Shown here one piece after another: positions 7,867-15,881 of a stretch of 24,009 nt of DNA. The notes below the pieces were generated by a model. The model saw only the letters and a program-made list of their open reading frames with translations. It was not told where the DNA came from and ran no database searches. Location: NCBI GenBank assembly GCA_964424945.1, contig CAYRLB010000038.1, positions 1-24,009 on the forward strand, in the 5' to 3' direction. Origin of the DNA: WHSP01 sp964424945 (GTDB lineage Bacteria > Gemmatimonadota > Gemmatimonadetes > Longimicrobiales > Longimicrobiaceae). The position numbers and the translations under genes are program-made. How positions within the stretch are numbered: position 1 is the stretch's first letter; every line of letters begins with the position of its first letter.

Positions 7867-8631
7867 CTAGCGGCGGACTTCGTGGCCTTTCTCGGCCAGG
7901 AAGGCGCGAGCCTCCGGCACAGTGATCTCTCCGAAGTGGAAGACGGAGGCAGCCAGGACGGCGTGCGCACCGGCGCCGAGCGCCTCATCGAGATGTTCGA
8001 GCGTACCCGCCCCGCCGGAAGCGATCACCGGAATCCCCACGGTCGCGGAGACCTCCCTGATCAACCCCAGGTCATAGCCGGCCCGCGTTCCGTCGGTATC
8101 CATCGACGTCAGCAGAATCTCCCCTGCGCCAAGCTCCTCGACCCGGGCAGCCCATTCCACGGCATCGATGCCCGTCGCGTTGCGGCCGCCATGGGTGTAG
8201 ATCTCCCAGCGGTCCGGGGCATCGGAAACACGTCGGGCATCGATCGCTACCACGACGCATTGTGTCCCGAAGCGGTCGGCCGCGCGGGCAACGAGCTCGG
8301 GATCATTCAGCGCCGCCGTATTTACGCCGACCTTGTCGGCTCCGGCGCCCAGGATCGCAAGGAAGTCGTCGACTGAGCGAACCCCGCCCCCTACGGTGAA
8401 GGGGATGAAGATCGATTCCGCCGTCCTGCGGATGACGTCCAGCATCGACGCGCGGCCCTCATGCGACGCGGTGATATCGAGGAAGATCAGCTCGTCGGCC
8501 TTCTGCTCATCGTACCGCATCGCCTGCTCGACCGGATCACCGGCATCTCTGAGGTCGAGGAAGCGGATTCCCTTGACGACCCGCCCATCCATCACATCCA
8601 GGCAGGGGATGATTCTCTTCGCGAGGCTCAT
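7867..8631 (-). CDS. hisF: Imidazole glycerol phosphate synthase cyclase subunit HisF
   Basis: A 254-residue TIM barrel of normal HisF length. It starts MSLAKRIIPCLDV with the catalytic Asp (D12) and has VVKG with the conserved Lys at 20, FTVGGGVRS (about 78-86), and the second catalytic Asp in VVAIDARR (D131). TSMDTDGT and the phosphate-binding loop IASGGAGTLEH follow. HisF uses ammonia made by HisH to convert PRFAR to imidazole glycerol phosphate and AICAR in the cytoplasm. It begins at an ATG whose ATGA overlaps the stop of the dapF-like gene. It is the last gene of hisC-hisB-hisH-dapF-like-hisF. The related isomerase HisA is excluded by the CLDV and ASGGAG motifs and by the similarity along the whole protein. 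Confidence 0.96.
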   Translation of the reverse strand: MSLAKRIIPCLDVMDGRVVKGIRFLDLRDAGDPVEQAMRYDEQKADELIFLDITASHEGRASMLDVIRRTAESIFIPFTVGGGVRSVDDFLAILGAGADKVGVNTAALNDPELVARAADRFGTQCVVVAIDARRVSDAPDRWEIYTHGGRNATGIDAVEWAARVEELGAGEILLTSMDTDGTRAGYDLGLIREVSATVGIPVIASGGAGTLEHLDEALGAGAHAVLAASVFHFGEITVPEARAFLAEKGHEVRR

Positions 8632-9500
8632 GACAGCTCTTTGAGTTGTGCAAGGAATCCTTCCGTCAGGCGGCTGCGGCAGACGCTCTCGACCGGACCT
8701 CGCAGCACGAGATCCCAGGCGTCACCGACAGTGACATCGAGCGTCCCCCCCGGCATTCTCACCGCTACCTGTCTCTCCCTGACGATACCGCGCCGAACAG
8801 AGGCTGCCGCCACGGCGCAGGCGCTCGATCCTGACGCCAGCGTCTCCCCCGCGCCCCGCTCCCAGACGAACGCCTCAACCTCGGCCGGGCCGACCGCACG
8901 CGCGAACTGCACGTTCACACCTCTTTCAAACCAGGGGTGCGTCGAGATCTGCGGGCCACGGCGTCGCAGATCATCGAAAATCAGCTCGTCTTCGAAACAG
9001 ACGCAGTGCGGGTTGCCGATCGACACCGTGTTCATCGCCACCCGATCGCCGCCCTCCAGCTCGAGCATCTCACCATCGACCTCCCTGTCGGGGCCGCTCA
9101 GACCCACCGCAGAGCTCATGAAGGACGCCCGGCCCATCTCCACCTCGACCATCATCACACCCGACGACCCCGTATTCGACACGAGCATCGTGACCAGACC
9201 GCCAAGCGTCTGAACGGTGAACGGGGAGCCCTCGCGCACGAGTCCTTCGGCATGAAGATATGCCGCGTAGATGCGCAGCCCATTGCCGCTCTTCTCCGCC
9301 TCCGAGCCATCCGGATTGTAGATGCGCACACCGAAATCAGCATCCGTGGAGGCGGTCTTCACCAATATGCCATCGCTCCCGACGCCCCGGTGCCTGTCGC
9401 AGATCAACCGGATCGCGGGCGGCGAAAGAGGCGGATCGAGCTGACCATCGTCAGCGACGAGGTAGTCGTTACCGAGACCGTGTGCTCTGAAGAATTCCAT
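8628..9500 (-). CDS. DapF-family protein with both catalytic cysteines replaced by serine
   Basis: A 290-residue protein with the two-domain diaminopimelate epimerase fold. Substrate-binding signatures are kept: HGLGNDYL (N11), YNPDGSEAE (N62), IGNPHCVCFED (N163), GVNVQFA (N196) and VWERGAGET (E214, R215). In DapF two cysteines act as the acid/base pair, in MCGNG and ACGTG contexts. Here they read KSGNG (S71, codon AGC at 9288-9290) and ASGSS (S223, codon TCA at 8832-8834). A single base error cannot explain TCA in place of a Cys codon. The gene is embedded in the histidine operon, 20 bp after hisH and overlapping hisF by 4 bp. It could be a DAP epimerase with unusual chemistry, an amino-acid racemase or isomerase with another substrate, or a non-catalytic binder. 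I therefore give no gene symbol. DAP genes dapA/dapB lie at the far right of the window. Confidence 0.85.
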   Translation of the reverse strand: MEFFRAHGLGNDYLVADDGQLDPPLSPPAIRLICDRHRGVGSDGILVKTASTDADFGVRIYNPDGSEAEKSGNGLRIYAAYLHAEGLVREGSPFTVQTLGGLVTMLVSNTGSSGVMMVEVEMGRASFMSSAVGLSGPDREVDGEMLELEGGDRVAMNTVSIGNPHCVCFEDELIFDDLRRRGPQISTHPWFERGVNVQFARAVGPAEVEAFVWERGAGETLASGSSACAVAAASVRRGIVRERQVAVRMPGGTLDVTVGDAWDLVLRGPVESVCRSRLTEGFLAQLKELS

Positions 9501-9520
9501 TCCTTGACCGGCCGTAACCG

Positions 9521-10150
9521 CTACAAACGGGTGAAGTTGCGCAGGATCGCCAGACCATCCTCCTGGCTTTTTTCCGGATGGAACTGGATCCCCCAGACGT
9601 TGTCCTTCCCCACGATGGATGCGAAGTCCGATTCATATCCGCACTCGCCCAGAAGTTCATCCGGGGAGGCGTCGAGTCTCGCGTAGGAATGGACATGATA
9701 GAAGTAGCGCGGTTCATCACGCGCTACACCGCGCAGGAGCGAATCGTCCATCGCGCGCGGTGTGAATCGCACGGCGTTCCAACCGACATGGGGGAGGTGG
9801 AGCGACGTCGGAATCCGCCGGATCTGCCCGGGAAGGAAGCCCAGCCCCGCGGCGCCCGGCGCCTCCTCGCTCCCCTCGTACAGGAGCTGCATCCCCACGC
9901 AGATCCCCAGAAAGGGGCGCCCTGCCGCGACGACTGAACGAACCGCATCCGCAAGACCGCTCTCCTCGAGCCGCCCGATACACTGCCCGAAATGCCCCTG
10001 CCCCGGAAGCACCAGCCGGTCCGCCGCAGCGGCAACGGATGGCTCGTTCGTGAGCACGACATCCGCGCCCTCATGCTCGAACGCTTTTACCACCGAGCGC
10101 AGATTCCCGGCGCCGTAGTCCAGAACTACGACCGACGCCGGGGCACTCAA
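9521..10150 (-). CDS. hisH: Imidazole glycerol phosphate synthase glutamine amidotransferase subunit HisH
   Basis: A 209-residue class I glutamine amidotransferase of normal HisH length. It has VVLDYGAGNLRSV near the N-terminus, the oxyanion region LPGQGHFGQC (a variant of PGVGAF), nucleophile C84 in GICVGMQLL, and the His/Glu pair in FHPEKS (H191, E193). HisH hydrolyses glutamine and channels ammonia to HisF. The start is TTG at 10150, overlapping the hisB stop as TTGA. No ATG or GTG precedes the conserved VVVLDYG in this frame, so a rare start codon with coupled translation is the best reading. It is followed after 20 bp by the dapF-like gene, which separates it from its partner hisF. Confidence 0.94.
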   Translation of the reverse strand: MSAPASVVVLDYGAGNLRSVVKAFEHEGADVVLTNEPSVAAAADRLVLPGQGHFGQCIGRLEESGLADAVRSVVAAGRPFLGICVGMQLLYEGSEEAPGAAGLGFLPGQIRRIPTSLHLPHVGWNAVRFTPRAMDDSLLRGVARDEPRYFYHVHSYARLDASPDELLGECGYESDFASIVGKDNVWGIQFHPEKSQEDGLAILRNFTRL

Positions 10151-10743
10151 AGGGCACCCTTCGTCGACGGGATCTCACCAGCCTGCCGGGGATCGACCGA
10201 CCATGCCGCGCTGAGAGCTCTTGCTGCGCTCTTGAAGGTCGCCTCCACGATATGATGCGCGTTCTCGCCCCGCAGCAGATCGATGTGGAGCGTTATCCGC
10301 GCTTCCGTCGCGAAGGCGCGCCAGAACTCGGCCGAGAGCGCGGCGTCGAACTCGCCGATCCGGGGCTGCCCGGCCGGAATCGCAGCATCGAAATGGACGA
10401 AAGGCCTTCCCGATATATCCACAACCGTCCGGACCAGCGCCTCATCCAGCGGGACAGTGGCGTCGGCGTATCGAACGATACCCCGCTTGTCGCCGAGCGC
10501 CTCGAGAACGGCGCCGCCAAGCACGATCCCTACATCCTCGACGGTGTGGTGTCCGTCGATATGAAGATCCCCGACGCAGCGAACCTTCAGGCCGAAGCGA
10601 CCATGCCGGGCCAGCGCCTCAAGCATGTGATCGAAGAAACCGATCCCGGTCGAAATCTCGGTCGCGCCGGGTGCGTCGAGATCCACGGATGCGGCGATCT
10701 CGGTTTCGCGAGTCTTCCGGGTGCGTTCCGCGCGTCGTGACAT
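10147..10743 (-). CDS. hisB: Imidazoleglycerol-phosphate dehydratase HisB
   Basis: A 198-residue IGP dehydratase, the monofunctional type without a histidinol phosphatase domain. It starts MSRRAERTRKTRETEIAASV and has the family motifs STGIGFFDHMLEALARHG, DGHHTVEDVGIVLG and RGENAHHIVEATFKSAARAL, which contain the paired His/Glu ligands of the manganese centre. It converts imidazole glycerol phosphate to imidazole acetol phosphate. The frame stays open upstream to 10899, but those 52 residues show no conservation that I recognise, and the ATG at 10743 gives the usual family length. Its stop overlaps the TTG start of hisH. It lies 225 bp downstream of hisC. Confidence 0.95.
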   Translation of the reverse strand: MSRRAERTRKTRETEIAASVDLDAPGATEISTGIGFFDHMLEALARHGRFGLKVRCVGDLHIDGHHTVEDVGIVLGGAVLEALGDKRGIVRYADATVPLDEALVRTVVDISGRPFVHFDAAIPAGQPRIGEFDAALSAEFWRAFATEARITLHIDLLRGENAHHIVEATFKSAARALSAAWSVDPRQAGEIPSTKGAL

Positions 10744-10968
10744 TGGAAGCGAGCTGTCTGGTCTGAAGCAGGCCGGAACCGGTCGTCGGCCGCCTGCGTT
10801 GGGGCAAGGTCCGCCCCGGCTTACACCCGAAATAACGTTCAGTGCACGAGAAGGAGGTGCGACGGAGATTCCGGCACGATATCCCACGTCATCCACCACG
10901 GCCTGGAGCAGCGTCGCTCAGCCATCGCAGCAGCCAGGGTCAGCTCACAGCCTGCTTCGGCCGCGAGA
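10744..10968. other. 225-bp spacer between hisC and hisB
   Basis: An unusually wide gap in an otherwise overlapping operon. It contains a few 5-bp inverted repeats but no terminator with a T-run and no convincing promoter. The open frame running through it from hisB gives a protein of random appearance. It could hold an internal promoter or a decayed gene; I see no direct evidence for either. Confidence 0.4.
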
Positions 10969-12063
10969 TCACCCGGCGCCGAAAATGGACCGCATTCCCG
11001 CCAGGAATACATCGTTCTCCTCCGGCGTGCCGGCATTCACCCGCAGGCATCGCTCGAGCATCGGATACCCCGATACGTCGCGGATGAGAACGCCGAACTC
11101 CTCGAGCAAACGATTGAACACCACCTTCTCATCGAGATCCGGTCGCTCGACGCGGAAGAGGACGATGTTCGCCTCACTCGGGAAAACACGAATCCCCTCG
11201 ATCCTGCCCATCTCGTCGAGCAGGCGATCCCGCTCGGCCCGGATCACATCGATCTGCGGCTGCAGGAGCTGCCGGTTCCTCATCAGCTCAGCCGCCACCG
11301 ACTCGGTGAGAAAGTTCAGATTGTAGGGGAGCTTCGCCTTTGCGATCTCCGTGACCAGCGCCTCATTCCCGAGCAGATATCCCGCACGCAGACCGGCAAG
11401 CGCCATCGCCTTGCTGTACGTCCTCAGGACGATCATTCGCGGCCGCTTCGCGAGCAACGGGATCGCGTCGTACCCCCCGAATTCGACGTACGCCTGATCG
11501 AGAACGACGAGCGAATCGGTCTCATCGTGGATGCGCTCGATCTCGGCCGCGGAAAGCCCGCTCCCCGTCGGGTTGTTCGGCACGCAAAGGACGATGATCG
11601 CCGCCTTCGATGACTGTGCCGCCCGGATGATGTCGTCGACCGGGAAGCGGAATTCCGCATCCATGGAGACCCTGACGACACTCCCGCCCCCGACCCCCGT
11701 CATCAACTGGTAGAGCGTAAAGGTCGGCTCGACGATGACGACGCTGACGCCCGGCTCCACAACCGTCGCGAAAAGTGCCTGGATCAGTTCGTTCGAGCCA
11801 TTGCCCACCAGAATTCCATCGGCCGGGTGTCCCGTGGCCTCCGAAATGGCCGAAATGAAGTCGGTGGCGACGAACGGGGGATACCGGTTCCAGGGTCGCG
11901 ATGCGAGCCGCTCCCACAAAGCCGCCTTCAGCTCCTCCGGAACGTCATAGGGGGACTCGTTCTGGTTGAGCTTGATGGGGGGATCGAAGTGCCGGAGCGT
12001 ATACGCGTGCAGCGCCCGGACCCCAGGCTTGACGTGCCGGAGCGCCGATGAGACGTCGTCCAT
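10969..12063 (-). CDS. hisC: Histidinol-phosphate aminotransferase HisC
   Basis: A 364-residue fold-type I aminotransferase of normal HisC length. It has KLNQNESPYDVP (31-42) near the N-terminus, VGNGSNELIQ, CVPNNPTGSG (160-169), LDQAYVEFG, and the PLP-binding Lys in TYSKAMALAGLRAGY (K218). RVNAGTPEEN, with the substrate-binding Arg, is near the C-terminus. It transfers an amino group from glutamate to imidazole acetol phosphate, giving histidinol phosphate. The frame is open 34 codons further upstream. I chose the ATG at 12063, which gives the family N-terminus and has a purine-rich GGTGAG about 12 nt before it. It is the first visible his gene, 190 bp after purA. HisC-like enzymes can be promiscuous, but the hisB/hisH/hisF neighbours settle the role. 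Confidence 0.94.
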   Translation of the reverse strand: MDDVSSALRHVKPGVRALHAYTLRHFDPPIKLNQNESPYDVPEELKAALWERLASRPWNRYPPFVATDFISAISEATGHPADGILVGNGSNELIQALFATVVEPGVSVVIVEPTFTLYQLMTGVGGGSVVRVSMDAEFRFPVDDIIRAAQSSKAAIIVLCVPNNPTGSGLSAAEIERIHDETDSLVVLDQAYVEFGGYDAIPLLAKRPRMIVLRTYSKAMALAGLRAGYLLGNEALVTEIAKAKLPYNLNFLTESVAAELMRNRQLLQPQIDVIRAERDRLLDEMGRIEGIRVFPSEANIVLFRVERPDLDEKVVFNRLLEEFGVLIRDVSGYPMLERCLRVNAGTPEENDVFLAGMRSIFGAG

Positions 12064-12208
12064 TGGAGAAGCGCTCACCGCCGACCTGTGACCCTGACGG
12101 CCGAAAACCGCCGGTTGAGACCCCGCACGCGACGCCCGCAGGAACCGGGTCTCCCCGCGCCACACCCCTGCGAACGCCGGCGGCTCCCTCCAAACCGCCG
12201 CACCCGCG

Positions 12209-12235
12209 CGATGGCCGGATCAACCCCGGCCATCG
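12209..12235 (-). terminator. Strong 10-bp hairpin 18 bp after purA, without a T-run
   Basis: CGATGGCCGG and CCGGCCATCG pair perfectly around a 7-nt loop, directly downstream of the purA stop. There is no T-run on either strand. It may be a poor terminator, an RNA 3'-end stabiliser or a processing site between purA and hisC. Confidence 0.4.
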
Positions 12236-12253
12236 ACAGCGCCTGCCTGTACG

Positions 12254-13540
12254 TCATCGCTCCACGTGGATGATCTGGTCCCGTCTCGTTCCAACCGACA
12301 CGTACCAGATCGGCGTGCCCGTCAGCTCCTCGAGACGGCGGAGGTACCCCTTGGCAGCTTCCGGCAGATCCTCCCAGCGGCGCGCCTCGGTTGTCGGCGA
12401 CTGCCACCCAGGGAGCGTTTCATATACCGGCTCGACCTCGGAAAGCTGCTCGATATCGCCGGGGAAATCCTCGATCGGCTCGCCATTCACCCGGTAGCCC
12501 GTCGCGATCTGGATCTCCTCGAGGGTATCGAGAACGTCCAGCTTCGTAACGGCAAGGCCCGTGAGACCATTCACACGCGCCGCGAAGCGTACGACCACTG
12601 CGTCGAACCAGCCGCATCGCCTCGGCCGGCCGGTCGTCGCGCCATACTCGCCGCCGAGCTCGCGCACCTGCTCCTGCAGCGGCGAGGGAAGCTCCGTGGG
12701 CAGAGGCCCCTCCCCGACGCGCGTCGTGTACGCCTTCACCACGCCGACAACAGCATCGACCATCGTCGGTCCGACCCCGACCCCGAGTGCGGCGCCGCCG
12801 GCAGTCGTATTCGACGACGTCACATAGGGATAGGTCCCATGGTCGACATCCAGAAGCGCACCCTGCGCACCCTCGAGCAGAACGTGCTTCCCCGCGGCGA
12901 TTGCTTCGGCGACGACCCGGCCGGTATCGACCATGATCCGCAGAAGCCGCTCACGAATGGAGAAGACCTGCTCGATGAGCTCATCGGCGGAGACGGTCTC
13001 GCTCGAATCAACGGCGGCAAGCTTCCTGTTTGCCCGCTGTGCAGCGGCGGTCAGCAGCTCGCGCGCGCGGGTCTCGCTGCGCAGGTCGACGACGCGGATT
13101 CCCTGGCGCGCGATCTTGTCTTCGTACGCCGGGCCGATCCCTCGGCCCGTCGTGCCGATCTTCTGCGCCCCCCGCCCTGCTTCGGCTGCCCTGTCCAGAA
13201 GCTTGTGGTGCGGCAGCAGGAGGTGCGCACGCACACTCACATTCACCCGCTCCTCGGCGTCGAGACCGCGCTCGATCAGCCCGTCCATCTCCTCGAAGAA
13301 CTGGAAAGGGTCGAGCACGACGCCATTCCCGAGCAGGCAGCGGGTGCCGGGATGCAGAATCCCCGAAGGGATCTGATGGAGAATGAACTCCTCGGCGCCC
13401 ACGTGCACAGTGTGGCCCGCGTTCGCACCGCCCTGGTAGCGGGCCACGACATCGGCTTCCTCCGAGAGGACGTCGACGATCTTACCCTTGCCCTCGTCGC
13501 CCCACTGGGAGCCGACGATCACCGTACACCGTTGTTTCAT
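12254..13540 (-). CDS. purA: Adenylosuccinate synthetase PurA
   Basis: A 428-residue protein of the normal family length. The GTP-binding and catalytic loop GSQWGDEGKGK (10-20, with catalytic Asp) is followed by GGANAGHTV (with catalytic His), IPSGILHPG, GTTGRGIGPAYEDK, EGAQGALLDVDHGTYPYVTS, TGRPRRCGWFD and the guanine-recognition motif VTKLDVLD. PurA condenses IMP with aspartate using GTP, the first committed step to AMP. The ATG at 13540 gives the conserved N-terminus. It is transcribed alone or with the his genes downstream; a strong terminator (13604-13642) separates it from the upstream histidine kinase. The his link makes sense because HisF releases AICAR, a purine precursor, but co-regulation is not shown. 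Confidence 0.97.
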   Translation of the reverse strand: MKQRCTVIVGSQWGDEGKGKIVDVLSEEADVVARYQGGANAGHTVHVGAEEFILHQIPSGILHPGTRCLLGNGVVLDPFQFFEEMDGLIERGLDAEERVNVSVRAHLLLPHHKLLDRAAEAGRGAQKIGTTGRGIGPAYEDKIARQGIRVVDLRSETRARELLTAAAQRANRKLAAVDSSETVSADELIEQVFSIRERLLRIMVDTGRVVAEAIAAGKHVLLEGAQGALLDVDHGTYPYVTSSNTTAGGAALGVGVGPTMVDAVVGVVKAYTTRVGEGPLPTELPSPLQEQVRELGGEYGATTGRPRRCGWFDAVVVRFAARVNGLTGLAVTKLDVLDTLEEIQIATGYRVNGEPIEDFPGDIEQLSEVEPVYETLPGWQSPTTEARRWEDLPEAAKGYLRRLEELTGTPIWYVSVGTRRDQIIHVER

Positions 13541-13603
13541 TATTGCTATCTGCAGTCAGTTGGCGACCCGGCCATCAACAAAGATTCGGGATCACACCCC
13601 CCG

Positions 13604-13642
13604 AAACAAGAAACGCGGCCCCATCCGGAAGATGGGACCGCG
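13604..13642 (-). terminator. Intrinsic terminator closing the gas vesicle / kinase operon
   Basis: Read on the minus strand, a hairpin of CGCGG + CCCATC pairs with GATGGG + CCGCG, with one mismatch and a 5-nt loop (13614-13642). It is followed directly by the T-rich TTTCTTGTTT (13604-13613). It lies 74 bp past the kinase stop codon and before purA. This is the best terminator in the window and sets the end of the gvp transcript. Confidence 0.85.
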
Positions 13643-13715
13643 CTGACGCATCCTTATGCCGAATCTAGGAAGAGTCGGTGGGCGTGTCAATCAGATCTCG
13701 AAGACGGCCAACCGG

Positions 13716-15878
13716 TCAGCCGCCGACTGCTCCGGGGTTCCCGATCCGCCCCGTAAGGGTGTCGTCCAGCAGGATTTCCCGGCTCTCCCGGGGAAGCCAG
13801 ATCGTGAAGGTGGTTCCGACCCCCACTTCCGAGCTGACGCGCACTGTCCCGCCGAGCAGATTGAGAAGCTTCCGCGTGATCGAGAGCCCCAGACCGGTGC
13901 CGCCATACTCGCGCGTCGACGACTGATCGACCTGTCTGAAATCCTCGAAGATCTTGTCCAGGTCAGCTTCACGGATTCCAATCCCGGTGTCCGCCACGCT
14001 GATCAGCACTCCATCATGCTCGGCAGTCCGCATGGTTACGGAAACGGAGCCTTCGTGGGTGAACTTCACGGCGTTCGACAGCAGATTCAGCACGACCTGC
14101 TTCACCTTCGTGCTGTCGGTCATGATCTTCGGAAGCTCCGGATCGAAATCCGTTCTGTACTCGAGATTCTTCCGCCTGACCATCGGCTCGATCGTCTGCG
14201 ACAGCTCACGGATGATCTGCCGAACGTCGACCAGTTCGATGTGCACCGGCATCTTGCCAGCCTCGATCTTCGCGAGGTCGAGGATGTCGTTCACCAGCTC
14301 CAGCAGATGCTGGCTGGCGGTGTACATCCGGGAGAGCGCCTCCTCCTGCCTCCGGTTCAGCTCTCCGTAGATCTGGTCGCGCATCAGCGATGTATAGCCA
14401 AGAAGCGCGTTGATCGGCGTCCGCAGCTCGTGGCTCATACTGGCGAGGAACTGCGACTTCAACCGATAGGCACGCTCCAGCTCCTCACGCTGCCACTCGA
14501 GCTGTCGGTTCCGCTCCTCCAGCTCAAGCGTCGCGCTCCGGATCCGATCCTCGAGGCTCTCGTTCAGCTTGCCCAGTTCGCCCGCGAGTCGCTCATTCTC
14601 CGTCGCCTTCGTCAGATCATGAACGATCGAGACGATTGCAGTCATCTCGCCACGCTCGTTCAGAACCTTCCCCGACACAACCTCGGCCGGGAAGACGATC
14701 CCCGTTTCAGGCGTCGTCAGCGATATCTGTGCGATCCGGGTGAAGTGGGGGCTGAGCGCGAAATCGGAGATGTGCGAGGTGAACTTCGTATCGTTGGCCC
14801 GCACATCCTGACGCGTGTGCGGATCGACCACGGCGTCGGCGGGAATCTCGAAGAGGCGCTCCGCCTCGCGATTCATCAGGATGATGTTCGATTGCTCGTC
14901 GGTGACGAGAATCGGATCGCCGACATTCTCCAGGATGAGATTCAGCCGGTCCCGCTCCCGGCGCGACTTGATCTCCGCCTGCCGGACCCGCTTGAACTGA
15001 TGCTCCAACTCGGTAGTCGCCAGCTTCAGATCGGTCACATCGCGAAGGACCGACAGATTTGCGACCTCGCCCGTGACGTTCGGCGGGAGCGCTGTGAAGA
15101 GAACTTCGAAGAGAAGATCGCCGCCCTCCGTCGGGTCGACGAGATTCAGCTCGCGGCTCGGACCTTCCGCTGCCCGCCCCCCGATCGCGGACTTCGTCAG
15201 GAAGGATGAGAAGAGCAGGTTGTTGATGCCCACCGCCCGCCGACGGCCTTCGCTGTCCCCCTCGGCTGTCGTAAAGAGCGAACCAGCCCGGCGATTCTCG
15301 AGAACAACCGCATTCTCCGCATCGGTGATGAGCACCGGATCCGGAAGCGCATTGACGATGGCGGTCAGCAGATCACGCTGCTGCTCGAGCTTCGCGTACC
15401 CAGCGGCCAGGGTGTCGTGCTCATGAATCCGGGCCAGTACCGGCTCGATCGAGACGAGGCGCTGGAACAGGGAAGCAGGAAGATCCTGAATCCTGAAGGC
15501 CGGCCCGAACAGGATCAGTCCGAACGCCTCATCGTGATCGTCGCCACCCAGGAGTGGAACGGCCGAGAGCAGCTCGCCGTCATACCCGATCCCATTCGGC
15601 GCCGGGATCGACACGACGCGTGTGGGCGATGAAACGACCCCGGTTGCGAGGTCGGCCCCGGGCAGGGTGATCGCTTCGTAGCTGATCCCGCCGAAGCCCA
15701 TCCCCAAGATCCCCCGGAACTCCTCACCCTTCCGCAGAAGGGCGAGAGCCTGCTCCACACCCTCCGGGATCAGGATCGAATCGAAGACGATCGATAGCGC
15801 CTCGGGCAGATCGCGCGCGCCAAAAATCCGCCCGTGCAGACCTACATCCTCATGCGCGGTTCCGGATGGCACGCTCAC
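13716..15878 (-). CDS. Soluble GAF-PAS-PAS sensor histidine kinase of the gas vesicle operon
   Basis: 720 residues with no membrane segment. In order, there is a GAF-like N-terminal domain (about 20-155), PAS 1 (about 165-285; TAIVNALPDPVLITDAEN), PAS 2 (about 305-430; LILENVGDPILVTDEQSN), a coiled coil (about 435-475), and HisKA with phosphoacceptor H483 in SMSHELRTPINALLGY. HATPase_c follows (N box NLLSNAVKF near 598-606, G1 DTGIGI near 630, G2 YGGTGLGLSI near 657). All catalytic boxes are intact. The ligand is unknown; no haem, flavin or chromophore residue is evident to me. The GTG start lies 3 nt after the gvpA stop, and a terminator follows the gene, so it is probably co-transcribed with the vesicle genes. 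No response regulator is visible in the window. Assignment as a kinase is certain; a role in vesicle control is inference. Confidence 0.92.
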   Translation of the reverse strand: MSVPSGTAHEDVGLHGRIFGARDLPEALSIVFDSILIPEGVEQALALLRKGEEFRGILGMGFGGISYEAITLPGADLATGVVSSPTRVVSIPAPNGIGYDGELLSAVPLLGGDDHDEAFGLILFGPAFRIQDLPASLFQRLVSIEPVLARIHEHDTLAAGYAKLEQQRDLLTAIVNALPDPVLITDAENAVVLENRRAGSLFTTAEGDSEGRRRAVGINNLLFSSFLTKSAIGGRAAEGPSRELNLVDPTEGGDLLFEVLFTALPPNVTGEVANLSVLRDVTDLKLATTELEHQFKRVRQAEIKSRRERDRLNLILENVGDPILVTDEQSNIILMNREAERLFEIPADAVVDPHTRQDVRANDTKFTSHISDFALSPHFTRIAQISLTTPETGIVFPAEVVSGKVLNERGEMTAIVSIVHDLTKATENERLAGELGKLNESLEDRIRSATLELEERNRQLEWQREELERAYRLKSQFLASMSHELRTPINALLGYTSLMRDQIYGELNRRQEEALSRMYTASQHLLELVNDILDLAKIEAGKMPVHIELVDVRQIIRELSQTIEPMVRRKNLEYRTDFDPELPKIMTDSTKVKQVVLNLLSNAVKFTHEGSVSVTMRTAEHDGVLISVADTGIGIREADLDKIFEDFRQVDQSSTREYGGTGLGLSITRKLLNLLGGTVRVSSEVGVGTTFTIWLPRESREILLDDTLTGRIGNPGAVGG

Positions 15879-15881
15879 GCC

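Noticed and set aside
10851..10858. AAGGAGGT on the plus strand, resembling a strong ribosome binding site
   Set aside because: No plausible plus-strand gene follows; it lies in the hisC-hisB spacer of a minus-strand operon.
10744..10899. Upstream extension of hisB by 52 codons
   Set aside because: No conservation visible; the ATG at 10743 gives the normal enzyme length and N-terminus.
12266..13756. Long plus-strand open frame (496 codons) antisense to purA
   Set aside because: A GC-rich shadow; the minus strand encodes a full PurA with all motifs, and the shadow protein has no recognisable family.
13656..15209. Long plus-strand open frame (517 codons) antisense to the histidine kinase
   Set aside because: A shadow of a well-supported kinase gene; composition-driven translation without domain signatures.
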